Source of the DNA: Vibrio xiamenensis
GTDB lineage: Bacteria; Pseudomonadota; Gammaproteobacteria; Enterobacterales; Vibrionaceae
Reading direction: 5' to 3'
Assembly (NCBI RefSeq): GCF_900100015.1
Contig: NZ_FNDD01000011.1
Span: 1-64,000 of the forward strand
DNA length: 64,000 nucleotides
Part shown: in pieces, positions 63,914 through 64,000 of the stretch
How positions within the stretch are numbered: the stretch's first letter is position 1
Layout of the letters: every line of letters begins with the position of its first letter
The notes under the pieces: generated by a model
Told to the model about the DNA's origin: nothing
The model's database searches: none
What the model saw: the letters and a program-made list of their open reading frames with translations, nothing else
Position numbers and translations under genes: made by a program

Positions 63914-64000
63914 TGGAACGTATCGTTTATCTCAATGGAGAGTACCTCGCAGAATCTGCGGCAAAAATTTCGGTCTTTGACCGCGGCTTTCTTTTTGCTG
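63914..64000 (+). CDS. Class IV aminotransferase, probably D-amino-acid transaminase (3' end outside the window)
   Basis: The first 29 codons read MERIVYLNGEYLAESAAKIS then VFDRGFLFA. The VFDRGFLFA segment is the class IV PLP-aminotransferase start, found in D-alanine transaminase and BCAT/ADC lyase. AAGGGGA lies before the ATG, 11 nt after dgcA. The operon with D-glutamate genes supports a D-amino-acid transaminase, but the fragment alone cannot separate the subfamilies. Confidence 0.7.

Overview
The window looks like a piece of a Vibrionaceae genome, probably the second chromosome of a Vibrio-like marine bacterium. The reasons are the malK / malEFG arrangement, a hutX-hutZ haem pair, a chloride-dependent marine-type alpha-amylase, an sbmA-type transporter, many two-component and chemotaxis-type genes, and Vibrio-like protein sequences throughout. 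I cannot name the species. No tRNA, rRNA, CRISPR array, insertion sequence or prophage gene was seen.

Left part (1-15 kb): the 3' part of a CDF metal exporter (DmeF type) with a very long Asp-His hexanucleotide repeat, a MarR regulator, a YhcH-family protein, an EamA exporter, an exported GH43 glycosidase behind a structured leader, a chemoreceptor, an SbmA-like peptide transporter, a Tat-exported PhoX phosphatase, an orphan periplasmic binding protein, an SGNH hydrolase, a small membrane protein and an exported ParB/Srx-fold protein.

Urea block (14.9-31.0 kb): a response regulator and an unusual 1118-residue hybrid histidine kinase, whose N-terminal half is an NCS1-type permease, are transcribed leftward. 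Divergent from them is one uninterrupted rightward set urtABCDE-ureDABCEFG-ureJ: a urea ABC importer, urease, its nickel assembly factors and a UreJ/HupE membrane protein. This block is visibly richer in G+C than its flanks. The kinase and regulator probably control it, but that is inferred from position.

Middle (31.1-39.7 kb): two tandem acidic paralogues of unknown function, a DUF1992 protein, and a leftward operon for a tryptophan-tryptophylquinone amine dehydrogenase of the aromatic-amine type (aauB-aauE-aauD-aauA plus two c-type cytochromes), followed by a ferric-reductase-like flavocytochrome.

Signalling block (40.0-49.2 kb): seven tightly packed rightward genes encode a REC-HDOD protein, a CheY-like receiver, a CheC-like phosphatase, a PAS histidine kinase, a REC-degenerate GGDEF-EAL protein, a REC-degenerate HD-GYP protein and a free Hpt domain. 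They converge on a PhnD-like binding protein plus a periplasmic-sensing histidine kinase. Together they look like one phosphorelay that ends in c-di-GMP breakdown. This is the best candidate for an undescribed system in the window.

Right part (49.5-64 kb): hutX-hutZ; an alpha-amylase with starch-binding modules next to the divergent malK and malEFG maltodextrin transport genes, with MalT-type boxes between them; a small hypothetical gene; alanine racemase; and the start of a D-amino-acid operon (dgcN-dgcA, then a class IV aminotransferase cut by the window edge) that fits D-glutamate catabolism.
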